34,511 nt of DNA, taken from contig CADCTF010000009.1 in NCBI GenBank assembly GCA_902805655.1, positions 1 through 34,511 on the forward strand, in the 5' to 3' direction. A program made the translations under genes and the position numbers. Positions within the stretch are counted from its first letter, which is position 1; the number at the start of each line of letters is the position of its first letter. Positions 24,764 through 32,093 of this stretch are shown here, in pieces. The notes below the pieces were generated by a model. It made no database searches. It saw only the letters and a list, made by a program, of their open reading frames with translations, and was not told the origin of the DNA. This DNA comes from an uncultured Acidimicrobiales bacterium (GTDB taxonomy: Bacteria; Actinomycetota; Acidimicrobiia; Acidimicrobiales; CADCTF01).

Positions 24764-24786
24764 GAGTCGACGCTACCTGTCGACTC
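24764..24786. promoter_or_regulatory. Perfect 8-bp inverted repeat around the dop -10 box
   Basis: GAGTCGAC (24764-24771) and GTCGACTC (24779-24786) are exact inverted copies with a 7-nt centre. The element touches the dop start codon, and the candidate -10 TAGCGT (24770-24775, minus strand, 6 nt before the GTG) lies in its middle. This is operator geometry; the protein that would bind is unknown. Confidence 0.55.
24770..24775 (-). promoter_or_regulatory. Candidate -10 box of dop-pup
   Basis: TAGCGT, 6 nt before the dop GTG and independent of any stop codon. It would give dop-pup a start separate from arc. Confidence 0.5.
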
Positions 24787-24797
24787 GCCCTAGCCGG

Positions 24798-26549
24798 CTA
24801 CAGGTACTGACCGGTGCCCACTCGTTCGATCGACTTGCCGCCCTTGGTCTCGCCGCTCTTGGTCTCGGTCAGCAGGATGCGCATGTAGACGATGCGCTCA
24901 CCCTTCTTGCCGGAGATCTTGGCCCAGTCGTCCGGGTTGGTGGTGTTGGGGAGGTCCTCGTGCTCCTTGTACTCCTGGCGGATCGACGCCAGGAGGTCGT
25001 CGGTCTTGATGCCCCGATCACCCCCGGCGATGGCTCGCTTGAGCGCCAGCTTCTTCGAGCGGCGGACGATGTTGTCGATCATGGCCCCGGACGCGAAGTC
25101 CTTGAAGTACATGACTTCCTTGTCGCCGTTCTGGTACGTGACCTCGATGAAGCGGTTCTCGTCGTCGGTCGAGTACATGGCCTCGACGGTGCGTTCGATC
25201 ATGGCCTGGATGGCCTTGTCGATGTCACCGCCGCCCAACGAGTCGACCTCACCCGGATCGAGGGGCAGTCCCCGATGGAGGTAGCGCGTGAAGATCTGCT
25301 GCGCGGCGGGCGGGTCGGGCCGCTCGACCTTGATCTTCACGTCGAGGCGACCGGGCCGGAGGATGGCCGGGTCGATCAGGTCCTCACGGTTCGAGGCCCC
25401 GATGACGATGACGTTCTTCAGCGTCTCGACACCGTCGATCTCGGCCAGCAGCTGCGGCACGATGGTCGACTCCATGTCGGAGCTGATGCCGGTGCCGCGG
25501 GTGCGGAAGAGCGAGTCCATCTCGTCGAAGAAGACGATGACGGGCATGCCTTCCTCGGACTTCTCCCGTGCCCGCTGGAAGACGAGGCGGATCTGGCGCT
25601 CGGTCTCGCCGACGTACTTGTTCAGGAGCTCGGGGCCCTTGATGTTGAGGAAGTAGCTGCGGGCGCCCTGGTTGCCGGTGACCTCGGCAACCTTCTTGGC
25701 AAGCGAGTTGGCCACGGCCTTGGCGATCATGGTCTTGCCGCAGCCAGGAGGGCCGTAGAGCAGGATGCCCTTGGGCGGCGGTAGCTCGTATTCGGCGAAG
25801 AGCTCGCGGTGCAGGAACGGCAGCTCGACCGCGTCCATGATCGCCTCGATCTGCCCGTCGAGACCGCCCACGTCGTCGTAGGAGATGTCCGGCACCTCTT
25901 CGAGCACAAGCTCCTCGACCTCGGGCCGGGGGAGCTTCTCGAGCAGCAGGCCGGTGCGCGAGTCCATCAGCAGCGTGTCGCCCGCCCGGAGCTTGGGACC
26001 CTGCAGCAGGGCCTCGGACAGCTCGACCACGCGCTCTTCGTCGGCGCGCCCGACGATCATGGCCCGGCGCCCGTCCTCGAGGATCTCCTTGAGGATGACG
26101 GCCTCACCCGACACTTCCGGTGAGCGGGCCAGCACGACGTTGAAAGACTCGTTGAGCACGATCTCCTGGCCCTTCAGGAGCTCGTCGTCCTCGAGGTCGG
26201 GGTGGATCGAGACCCGCATCTTGCGACCGCCGGAGAAGATGTCCACCGTGCCGTCGTCGTTGCGGCCGAGGTAGGTGCCGTAGGCCGACGGTGGCTGGGT
26301 CAGCTTGTCGACCTCCTCGCGCAGGGCGGCGATGTGCTCGCGAGCCTCCCGCAGGGTGTAGGTCAGCTTCTCGTTCTGCGAGACCGCCTGGGCCAGCTGG
26401 CCCTTGGTCTCGAGCAGCTTCTCCTCCAGGGTCCGCACGCGTCGGGGCGCATCCTGCAGCCGCCGGCGCAGCGTGGCGACCTCGTCCTCGAGGACCCTTG
26501 CGTGCTCCCTGATCTCGTCGAGGTCACGCTTCATCTCGGCGTCGGACAA
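24798..26549 (-). CDS. arc: Proteasomal ATPase ARC/Mpa
   Basis: A 583-residue hexameric AAA+ unfoldase that binds Pup and feeds tagged proteins to the 20S core. Residues 1-85 form the coiled coil that holds Pup. Two OB-type domains lie at about 90-205. The AAA domain has Walker A G-P-P-G-C-G-K-T (266-273) and Walker B with Asp342-Glu343 (F-F-D-E-M-D). The protein ends in G-Q-Y-L, the tail that docks into the alpha ring. The TTG at 26549 is chosen because AAGGAGG lies 8 nt upstream; a GTG at 26558 abuts that site, and an ATG lies at 26534. It is divergent from the ferredoxin gene. Confidence 0.96.
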   Translation of the reverse strand: MSDAEMKRDLDEIREHARVLEDEVATLRRRLQDAPRRVRTLEEKLLETKGQLAQAVSQNEKLTYTLREAREHIAALREEVDKLTQPPSAYGTYLGRNDDGTVDIFSGGRKMRVSIHPDLEDDELLKGQEIVLNESFNVVLARSPEVSGEAVILKEILEDGRRAMIVGRADEERVVELSEALLQGPKLRAGDTLLMDSRTGLLLEKLPRPEVEELVLEEVPDISYDDVGGLDGQIEAIMDAVELPFLHRELFAEYELPPPKGILLYGPPGCGKTMIAKAVANSLAKKVAEVTGNQGARSYFLNIKGPELLNKYVGETERQIRLVFQRAREKSEEGMPVIVFFDEMDSLFRTRGTGISSDMESTIVPQLLAEIDGVETLKNVIVIGASNREDLIDPAILRPGRLDVKIKVERPDPPAAQQIFTRYLHRGLPLDPGEVDSLGGGDIDKAIQAMIERTVEAMYSTDDENRFIEVTYQNGDKEVMYFKDFASGAMIDNIVRRSKKLALKRAIAGGDRGIKTDDLLASIRQEYKEHEDLPNTTNPDDWAKISGKKGERIVYMRILLTETKSGETKGGKSIERVGTGQYL

Positions 26550-26580
26550 TGGGACCACCTCCTTCTGCTCCGGGCGGTCG

Positions 26581-26586
26581 ACCCTA
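26581..26586 (-). promoter_or_regulatory. Candidate -10 box of arc
   Basis: TAGGGT on the minus strand would start RNA near 26574, giving a leader of about 25 nt that carries AAGGAGG, in agreement with the TTG start. Confidence 0.3.
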
Positions 26587-26646
26587 CACGGCACCTCTGC
26601 CTACGAAGCGGCACCGGCACGCCGCTCTGCGCGCCTGCGGGATTGC

Positions 26647-26672
26647 ATTTACCTTCGTGTCACCGGGTAAAT
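26647..26672. promoter_or_regulatory. A/T-rich inverted repeat in the arc-ferredoxin divergent region
   Basis: ATTTACC (26647-26653) and GGTAAAT (26666-26672) are exact inverted copies with 12 nt between. The right arm overlaps by one base the TTGACA at 26672-26677. In DNA this GC-rich such an element stands out and could be an operator for either gene. Confidence 0.45.
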
Positions 26673-26701
26673 TGACACCTCGAGCGGGCCATCGGTAGGT
26701 T
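26672..26701 (+). promoter_or_regulatory. Candidate promoter of the ferredoxin gene
   Basis: TTGACA (26672-26677), an 18-nt spacer and TAGGTT (26696-26701). A perfect -35 hexamer is rare in this window. The leader to the ATG would be about 45 nt and includes AGGAAGG. Confidence 0.5.
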
Positions 26702-26752
26702 CGGCCCCACGATCGTTTCGAGGCTTGTCCTCGAGGAAGGCTACGGCAAGCC

Positions 26753-26995
26753 ATGGGCATGAAGGTCTGGATCGATCAGGATCTGTGCACGGGCGACGGG
26801 CTCTGCGAAGAGATCGCCCCCTCTGTCTTCACCCTGCTCGACGACGGTCTGGCGTACGTGAAGGAGGGTCCGAAGGTCTTCGGGCCCCCCGGCGGGCCCG
26901 AGGGCCTGGCCGCCGTGCCTGCGGGCATGGAGGACGCCACCATCGAGTCGGCCGAAGAGTGCCCCGGGGAGTGCATCTTCATCGAGATGGAGTAG
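26753..26995 (+). CDS. Single-cluster ferredoxin
   Basis: An 80-residue small electron carrier. The cluster motif is C-T-G-D-G-L-C (Cys12, Asp15, Cys18) and a distal Cys70 in E-E-C-P-G-E-C. Asp in place of the second Cys is typical of 3Fe-4S ferredoxins, or of 4Fe-4S ones with an Asp ligand, often serving cytochromes P450 in actinobacteria. Cys74 is an additional cysteine. AGGAAGG lies upstream of the ATG; a second ATG two codons on is an alternative. Its partner is not in the window. A ferredoxin next to the ATPase gene recurs in actinobacterial proteasome regions, as far as I recall. Confidence 0.93.
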   Translation: MGMKVWIDQDLCTGDGLCEEIAPSVFTLLDDGLAYVKEGPKVFGPPGGPEGLAAVPAGMEDATIESAEECPGECIFIEME

Positions 26996-27000
26996 CTGCG

Positions 27001-27016
27001 GGCCGTGTCCACGGCC
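27001..27016. repeat. Small inverted repeat after the ferredoxin gene
   Basis: GGCCGTG and CACGGCC, exact 7-bp arms with 2 nt between, directly after the ferredoxin stop. It may assist the stronger hairpin downstream. Confidence 0.4.
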
Positions 27017-27033
27017 GCAACCGACGATGTGAA

Positions 27034-27057
27034 CCGAGGCCCCTTCGGGGGCCTCGG
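27034..27057. terminator. Bidirectional hairpin terminator
   Basis: A perfect 10-bp stem (CCGAGGCCCC / GGGGCCTCGG) closed by a TTCG tetraloop, placed between the convergent ferredoxin and protease genes. There is no T-run, as is common for actinobacterial terminators. Confidence 0.8.
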
Positions 27058-27079
27058 ACGCGCCCGCTCCCCTGGCGGC

Positions 27080-27937
27080 TCAACTCGGGCGCGTCACGCA
27101 GGCGGTCGGCCCTGCCGTGGCCTTCGGGTCGACGGCGTAGGCCTGCACCACCTGCCGGACCTCGTTCGCGGTGAGAGCGAAGCCGGAGCCTTTCGAGGCC
27201 GCTGTGGTTCCTGCGGCGAAGGCGGCGCCGACGTAGCGCCCGTGGGCATCGACGACCGGCCCACCCGACATGCCCGGCAGGAGGTCCGCGGCGACGAAGA
27301 GCACCTCCTTCTCGACCTGGGGCCGGCCGTAGATGTCGACGGCCGACACCGTCGTGCGCTCATTGACCTCGGACGGCACGGACGTGGGGTCGGTGGAGCT
27401 GCCCGGATACCCGTGGATCGACACGGTGTGGCTCGGTTCGGCGGGCGACGGGGACGGCTCCAGGCGGGGCACGTCGAGCTGCGCCACTCGCAGCACGGCC
27501 AGGTCACGCCGGGCGTCGAACACGGCGAGCGTGGCCGGGTGGCGGCGGCCCGACTCGGTCCAGACCTCGATGTTGCGCAGCCCGGCGACCACGTGGGCGT
27601 TGGTCAGCACGGCTCCGTCCTGCACGACGAACCCCGAGCCCGAGGCCCGGCCCCCACAGCCTTCCCCGACGACGCGAAGCGTCGACCGGCGGGCGATGGC
27701 CATGGGGTCCGCAATCTCGGCGCTCAGCTCGGCGGTCCCGCGCGCCGGGATGATCGCCACCATGGCGAGCGCGGCGACGAGGCCGCCCACCAGAGCCCCG
27801 ACCAGGCTGTCGACCGGCCGGGCGCGGGCTCCGGGCGGCCGGCCCCGCAGGCGCCGGCTGAGCACCGCACTGGCCCGCAGGCCGGCCAGCACTCCGGCGA
27901 CGACTCCGGCGACCGCCGCGACGTCGAGGACCCTCAA
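27080..27937 (-). CDS. Membrane-anchored trypsin-like serine protease (MarP-like)
   Basis: A 285-residue protease. Two hydrophobic segments (about 5-24 and 44-64) precede an extracytoplasmic chymotrypsin-fold domain. The triad is visible: His115 (T-N-A-H-V-V), Asp145 (R-R-D-L-A-V-L) and Ser224 (G-M-S-G-G-P-V). Cys94 and a Cys near the C-terminus could form the disulfide known from MarP, the mycobacterial acid-resistance protease. MarP has four membrane helices; this protein has two, so it is shorter. No PDZ domain. The start seems to be a TTG at 27937, 15 nt after the trmI stop, without a clear ribosome site. Confidence 0.88.
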   Translation of the reverse strand: MRVLDVAAVAGVVAGVLAGLRASAVLSRRLRGRPPGARARPVDSLVGALVGGLVAALAMVAIIPARGTAELSAEIADPMAIARRSTLRVVGEGCGGRASGSGFVVQDGAVLTNAHVVAGLRNIEVWTESGRRHPATLAVFDARRDLAVLRVAQLDVPRLEPSPSPAEPSHTVSIHGYPGSSTDPTSVPSEVNERTTVSAVDIYGRPQVEKEVLFVAADLLPGMSGGPVVDAHGRYVGAAFAAGTTAASKGSGFALTANEVRQVVQAYAVDPKATAGPTACVTRPS

Positions 27938-27952
27938 GGCCGGCCCGTGGGC

Positions 27953-28726
27953 CTAGTCGCCGACGAGGCGGGCGGCGGTGAGGAAGCCGGTGTGGGCGAC
28001 CATGCGGTGGTCGGGACGCACCGACTGCCCCTCGACGTGCCATGTGCGCTGGAGGACCTCGAGGCTCTCCTCCATGCCGAAGCGGCTGTCGGCGAGAGCC
28101 TCCCGGAGCTGGGCGACCTGCAGGATGGTGGGGAGGTAGGCCACGAGGATGCCACCGGGGTGCAGGGCCTGCTCGGCGTGCTTGACGACCCGCCACGGCT
28201 CGGGCAGGTCGAGCACGATCCGGTCGAGCTCGGTCTCGTCGATCCCCTCGTAGACGTCGCGCTCCTGAACGGCATAGCGGCTGAGCATCTCCGGCCCGCC
28301 GAACGCGCCGACGTTCTCCTGCGCCCGGGACGCGAAGTCGGCACGCAGCTCGTAGCCGGTGACGATCGCGCCCGCCCGCAGGAGCGTCATCGACAACGCT
28401 CCTGACCCGACGCCCGCTTCGAGGATGCGCGCGCCCGGGAAGACGTCGGCCAGCAACAGGATCGGCCCGAGGTCCTTCGGATAGATGACCTGGGCGCCCC
28501 GAGGCATCTTGAGGATGAAGTCCGAAAGGGTCGGGCGGACCGCCAGGTAGCGCGCGCCGCCCGTCGACCGCACGGTCACTCCCTCCGGCTGACCGAGGAC
28601 CTCGTCATGGCGGACGAACCCGGCGTGGGTGTGGAACTCCCCCTCCGGGGCCAGCGTGACGAGGTAGCGGCGCTGCTTGCTGTCGAGGAAGAGCGCTCGC
28701 TCCCCCGCTGTGAACGGCGGAGCCAT
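27953..28726 (-). CDS. trmI: tRNA (adenine-58-N1)-methyltransferase TrmI
   Basis: A 257-residue SAM-dependent enzyme that methylates A58 in the T-loop of tRNAs and acts as a tetramer. The N-terminal beta domain is followed by the family block Q-V-I-Y-P-K-D-L (about 79-86), the SAM loop E-A-G-V-G-S-G-A-L (103-111) and L-D-L-P-E-P-W-R-V-V with the catalytic-site Asp. Its ATG shares one base with the TGA of the upstream ttuA-like gene (TGATG). In mycobacteria trmI also lies close to the arc/mpa gene. Confidence 0.96.
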   Translation of the reverse strand: MAPPFTAGERALFLDSKQRRYLVTLAPEGEFHTHAGFVRHDEVLGQPEGVTVRSTGGARYLAVRPTLSDFILKMPRGAQVIYPKDLGPILLLADVFPGARILEAGVGSGALSMTLLRAGAIVTGYELRADFASRAQENVGAFGGPEMLSRYAVQERDVYEGIDETELDRIVLDLPEPWRVVKHAEQALHPGGILVAYLPTILQVAQLREALADSRFGMEESLEVLQRTWHVEGQSVRPDHRMVAHTGFLTAARLVGD

Positions 28727-29640
28727 CAGACCTGCACCACCTTTTCGACGAGCTTGCAGAAGGCGCAGACGGTGCCCGTGGTCGGGGACCCGCACGATGC
28801 ACACGCGACGAGTGCGCCCTGATCGGCAGCGGTGTCCTGGTTGAACCGGTCGGCGGCCCGCGCGAGGAAGCCGAAGTAGAAGGAGTTCTTCGACCCGGGT
28901 GACTGGTCCTCGATGACGTTCAACGCTTCCTTGTAGCCGAGGTGCTTGTTGCCGACCGCGTTGGGGCACTCCTCGACGATGTAGTCGATGCCGGACAGGA
29001 CGCAGTAGGCCGCCATCTCGCGCTCGTCCAGGCGCACGAGCGGCTTGACCTTGCGGACGAACCCGTCGGTGGCTGGAAGCACCGGCTGCTGACGGCCGAG
29101 GTAGTCGGCATCCCAGCGCAGCACGTTTCCCAGCAGCACCGCAGCCTCGTCGTCGAGGTTGTGGCCGGTGGCGACGACGGCGTAGCCGCCGTCCCGGGCG
29201 GCCGAGTTGAAGAGGTGGCGCTTGGAGAGCCCGCAGGCCGAGCACGGCACCCGCTTCGTGACTGCGGCCGCGGTGGGGATGTCGAAGCCGTGGTCGGTGG
29301 GCAGATCGATCTCCACCAGCCGGGCCTGGCGACGTGCCGCGAAGGTGCGCGTCGCCTCGCCCGAGCTGTCGCTGTACTCGCCGATGCCGAGGCCCAGGTA
29401 GAGACCGTCGGCCTCGTAGCCGAGATCGAGGAGGATGTCCCACAGGGCGAGCGAGTCCTTGCCGCCGGAGACCGCCACCAGCACCCGCTCGCCGGGGACG
29501 AGCATGTCGAAGTCGTCGATGGCCCGGCGTACCTGCTCGCGCACGTGGTGCCGGAAGCACTCCTTGCAGAACGAGGCGTTGTGACGGCGCAGCTCGATCA
29601 CCACGTCGGTGGCGCGGCACCGCCGGCAGGTGCGGGCCAT
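28726..29640 (-). CDS. ttuA: TtuA-like tRNA-5-methyluridine-54 2-sulfurtransferase
   Basis: A 304-residue PP-loop enzyme. It has an N-terminal zinc finger (C-R-R-C and C-K-E-C), the ATP loop S-G-G-K-D-S (58-63), the cluster cysteines Cys133 and Cys136 (C-S-A-C) and Cys225 (E-E-C-P-N-A), and a C-terminal zinc finger (C-A-S-C and C-A-F-C). The two zinc fingers and the three-Cys Fe-S site separate TtuA and its eukaryotic/archaeal relatives (Ncs6) from TtcA. It would adenylate U54 (or another uridine) and add sulfur taken from a ubiquitin-like carrier, here the gene that overlaps it upstream (TGATG). Target position U54 versus U34 is inference from the carrier and TrmI context. Confidence 0.9.
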   Translation of the reverse strand: MARTCRRCRATDVVIELRRHNASFCKECFRHHVREQVRRAIDDFDMLVPGERVLVAVSGGKDSLALWDILLDLGYEADGLYLGLGIGEYSDSSGEATRTFAARRQARLVEIDLPTDHGFDIPTAAAVTKRVPCSACGLSKRHLFNSAARDGGYAVVATGHNLDDEAAVLLGNVLRWDADYLGRQQPVLPATDGFVRKVKPLVRLDEREMAAYCVLSGIDYIVEECPNAVGNKHLGYKEALNVIEDQSPGSKNSFYFGFLARAADRFNQDTAADQGALVACASCGSPTTGTVCAFCKLVEKVVQV

Positions 29641-29837
29641 CAGGCGCCCCCGGAGATGACGGGGCGGATCTCCACCTGGTCGTCGTCCTGCAGCAGGCCG
29701 TCGTGCGGGACGAGGGTGTCGCCGCGGATGACCAGCACCGACTCCCGACGCACCCCGAGCTCGCTGAGGAGGGCGCTGACCCGCTTGGGGCCCTCGATCT
29801 CGAGATCTCGCCGGGGGTTGCGCAGAAGGACCTTCAC
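29640..29837 (-). CDS. ttuB: TtuB/ThiS-like ubiquitin-fold sulfur carrier
   Basis: A 65-residue beta-grasp protein: V-K-V-L-L-R-N-P-R at the start, L-L-S-E-L-G-V in the helix, V-L-V-I-R-G-D-T-L-V, D-D-D-Q-V-E-I-R-P-V-I-S-G-G at the end. This is the ThiS/MoaD/TtuB pattern in which a C-terminal Gly-Gly is adenylated and thiocarboxylated. Here one Ala follows the Gly-Gly before the stop, which would have to be trimmed or tolerated. The GTG at 29837 fixes a normal family length. It overlaps the ttuA-like gene by one base, which supports a donor-enzyme pair. Confidence 0.85.
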   Translation of the reverse strand: MKVLLRNPRRDLEIEGPKRVSALLSELGVRRESVLVIRGDTLVPHDGLLQDDDQVEIRPVISGGA

Positions 29838-29853
29838 TCCCCCATCATCGCCG

Positions 29854-30042
29854 CTACTCGGGAAGGTGCGTGATGACGAGGGCCTGACCGGGCTCCAGGC
29901 TCTCCAGGAACACGGTCTCCGGCACCTTGCCCGAGGCCCGGCGGTACATCCGGACGAGGGTGATGCCGAGGAACACATAGGTCCACGGCCGGCTGCCGTC
30001 GAAGAGCGCCCGCCGCACAGCCTGCCGGTACAGGATCCGCAT
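29854..30042 (-). CDS. Small basic protein of unknown function
   Basis: A 62-residue protein: a basic N-terminus (R-Q-A-V-R-R-A-L-F-D-G-S-R-P), a short hydrophobic stretch (T-Y-V-F-L-G-I-T-L-V) that could reach a membrane, and a C-terminus with F-L-E-S-L-E-P-G-Q-A-L-V-I-T-H. The ATG is 2 nt past the stop of the upstream gene, so it is probably co-translated with it. No family recognised. Confidence 0.65.
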   Translation of the reverse strand: MRILYRQAVRRALFDGSRPWTYVFLGITLVRMYRRASGKVPETVFLESLEPGQALVITHLPE

Positions 30043-30044
30043 CG

Positions 30045-30257
30045 TCAGACCCGGCGGATCTCGACGACCGTCGACTTCTTCTTGCCCTTGCGGCTGCCGA
30101 GGAGGTAGGCGACCACCAGCAGCGCGACGGCGCCGGCGGCAACCACCGCCATGCCGATGGGCTTGGCCGAGCTGGCGGCGGTGTCGACCTCGCCTTGGAT
30201 CTCACGAAGCTTGGACTCGATGTCGGAACGCTTGATGTTGCCGGTCTGGTCGCTCAC
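30045..30257 (-). CDS. Small membrane protein, DUF3618-like
   Basis: A 70-residue protein: a polar N-terminal helix (D-I-E-S-K-L-R-E-I-Q-G-E-V-D), one membrane helix (about 34-54) and a Lys-rich end (G-S-R-K-G-K-K-K-S). This layout resembles DUF3618 proteins, which lie beside holin-like proteins in actinobacteria. The GTG overlaps the previous stop in GTGA. Confidence 0.75.
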   Translation of the reverse strand: MSDQTGNIKRSDIESKLREIQGEVDTAASSAKPIGMAVVAAGAVALLVVAYLLGSRKGKKKSTVVEIRRV

Positions 30258-30589
30258 GAGGGCGATCCCTTCCTCGACTTGGCCGCGTTGATGCTCTTGG
30301 CCGCCAGAGCGGCGACCGCCACGCACACGAGCAGGGTGATGACGTAGGGAGCGACCGACCAGTTGCCGTCGAACACCTCGCCGGTCTCGGTCTGCAAGGC
30401 ACGCAGCACGGCGAGCACCAGCAACACCAGACCCATGCTCAGGAGCACCGAGCCGGCGACGCCGAAGGCCACGAAGCGGCCGAGGCTCTTGAGCGGCACC
30501 ACGGTCTCTTGGCGGATGTACGCGATGACCAGGTCCTTGAGCTCGACCGCAAGGGTCGGCATGCTCTTGTGCTGCGAGGCCGCGGGCAA
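30254..30589 (-). CDS. Small two-helix membrane protein, holin-superfamily-like
   Basis: A protein of 111 residues from a TTG at 30589 (GGAGA lies 6 nt upstream), or 102 from the ATG at 30562. It has an amphipathic N-terminal helix (L-A-V-E-L-K-D-L-V-I-A-Y-I) and two membrane helices (about 44-66 and 83-103). The layout is that of the actinobacterial holin-like superfamily found together with DUF3618; real holin activity is not implied. It leads a tightly packed run of three small genes and the ttuB-ttuA-trmI genes. Confidence 0.75.
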   Translation of the reverse strand: MPAASQHKSMPTLAVELKDLVIAYIRQETVVPLKSLGRFVAFGVAGSVLLSMGLVLLVLAVLRALQTETGEVFDGNWSVAPYVITLLVCVAVAALAAKSINAAKSRKGSPS

Positions 30590-30655
30590 CCAACGTCTCC
30601 GTTCTCAGGTGGACCCGACTTCCTACCCCTCGGCCCGGCGCCTGCGCAACAACCC

Positions 30656-32065
30656 TCAGCCCGACCGAACGGGCAGCGCAGGCGGCGCCGGTGGCAGCGG
30701 TGCCAGATCCGCAGCGGCAGGTGCGTTCGGGTAGGCCGCGAGCACGGCGCCAACCTGGTCCTGCAGGAGGCGGCCACGAGCCGCGGGGTCCGGGAGGTCG
30801 TTGGCCAGCAGGGAGAACTCGATGGCGCCCGCCGACGTGTCGACGAAGCCCACCAGACCGGAGACGAAGTTGAGCGAGCCCGTCTTGGCGCGCAGGCGGC
30901 CCGTGGCTGGGGTGCCGACGAACCTCCCCGCGAGCGTGCCGCTGCGGCCGGCTACCGGCAGGCCGGCGGCGATCGGGCCCGACGGCTCGATCCGGTCGAG
31001 CGCGGCCGAGAGCAGGCCGCACGAGAGCCGGCCGGACCGGTCGAGCCCTGAGCCGTCCGTCACGACCATCCCCTCGCCGGCGAACCCGGTCTCGGCCAGA
31101 GCGGTGCGCACGACCTCGGTTCCGGCCGCCCACGTGCCGCCGGTGCCGAAGCGCTTGCCCATCTCCTTGACGAGCAGCTCGGCGGTCATGTTCTCGCTGG
31201 CCCGGAGCATCTGCCCCACGATGTCGGTGACGGTGGGCGAAGCCACGGCGGCCACCGTCGTGGCTTCGGCCGGAGTGACACCGGTGCCGCTGCTACCGAC
31301 GACCGCACCCTTCGCCCGCAGGAGGTTGGCCAGCACTTCGGCTGCGTTGTGGGCAGGCACCGGCGCGGCCACGAGTCGGGCCCCGTAGGTGGCGAAGCCG
31401 TCGTTCACGGTCAAGGCGGACAGCGGGCCGGTCTGGTTGGTGCTCGCGTGGGTCGCCGGCCAGGAGGACAGGTAGCGCTGCGAGTCGTAGCGGCTCTCGT
31501 CCCCCCACACCCCGCCGGGGATGGAGCGGATCCCGGCGGTGTCGACGATGTCGGACGCGAGGTTGTCGAGGTTGGTGAACAGCTGCGGCTGCTCGCGAGC
31601 GGTGGCGGCGTAGTCCGGCGTCGCCAGGAGCGGGTCACCGCTACCAACCAGCCAGAGGCGACCCTGCGGGTCGAGCCTCGCTTCGGTGGCGTAGCGACCG
31701 TCTCGCCCCAGCTTCTCGAGCGCCGCAACACCGGTGAGGACCTTCAGGGTCGATGCCGGGATCAGCGGGAGGGCGGCCTCGCGTTCGTACAGGCGGCGGG
31801 GCCCCACCTCCACCACCAGGCAGGTCTTCGACTTCTCCAGCGCAGGAGCGGCGAACGCGAGGTCGAGCCCGGCTCTGAGCCGGCCGTCGGCCAAGGTCTG
31901 GGTCACGAGCTCGGGCACGCGACGGGCAGACAGCACCGGTGTGGCCAGCTCGAGGCCCTCGGCTCGGGAGGGTGTCGGGGATTGGGCCGTGGCCGACTGC
32001 ACGGCCAGCCAGCCGGCGACCATCGCGATGGCGAGGAAGACGGCGGGGGCGGTCCAGCGGCGCAC
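30656..32065 (-). CDS. dacB: D-Ala-D-Ala carboxypeptidase/endopeptidase, PBP4 type (S13)
   Basis: A 469-residue exported penicillin-binding protein that trims peptidoglycan stem peptides. Residues 1-27 are a signal peptide or anchor (A-P-A-V-F-L-A-I-A-M-V-A-G-W-L). The three active-site motifs are S-T-L-K (Ser105, Lys108), S-E-N (290-292) and K-T-G (394-396), with the long insert between the first two that defines the S13 class. GTG at 32065 is chosen because it starts just before the signal sequence; the open frame further upstream lies inside the thioesterase gene. Confidence 0.94.
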   Translation of the reverse strand: MRRWTAPAVFLAIAMVAGWLAVQSATAQSPTPSRAEGLELATPVLSARRVPELVTQTLADGRLRAGLDLAFAAPALEKSKTCLVVEVGPRRLYEREAALPLIPASTLKVLTGVAALEKLGRDGRYATEARLDPQGRLWLVGSGDPLLATPDYAATAREQPQLFTNLDNLASDIVDTAGIRSIPGGVWGDESRYDSQRYLSSWPATHASTNQTGPLSALTVNDGFATYGARLVAAPVPAHNAAEVLANLLRAKGAVVGSSGTGVTPAEATTVAAVASPTVTDIVGQMLRASENMTAELLVKEMGKRFGTGGTWAAGTEVVRTALAETGFAGEGMVVTDGSGLDRSGRLSCGLLSAALDRIEPSGPIAAGLPVAGRSGTLAGRFVGTPATGRLRAKTGSLNFVSGLVGFVDTSAGAIEFSLLANDLPDPAARGRLLQDQVGAVLAAYPNAPAAADLAPLPPAPPALPVRSG

Positions 32066-32073
32066 GGGCCGAG

Positions 32074-32079
32074 AGGCTA
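32074..32079 (-). promoter_or_regulatory. Candidate -10 box of dacB
   Basis: TAGCCT on the minus strand lies 8 nt before the GTG in the 28-nt gap after the thioesterase gene. Confidence 0.4.
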
Positions 32080-32093
32080 GGTGTCGAAGGTGC

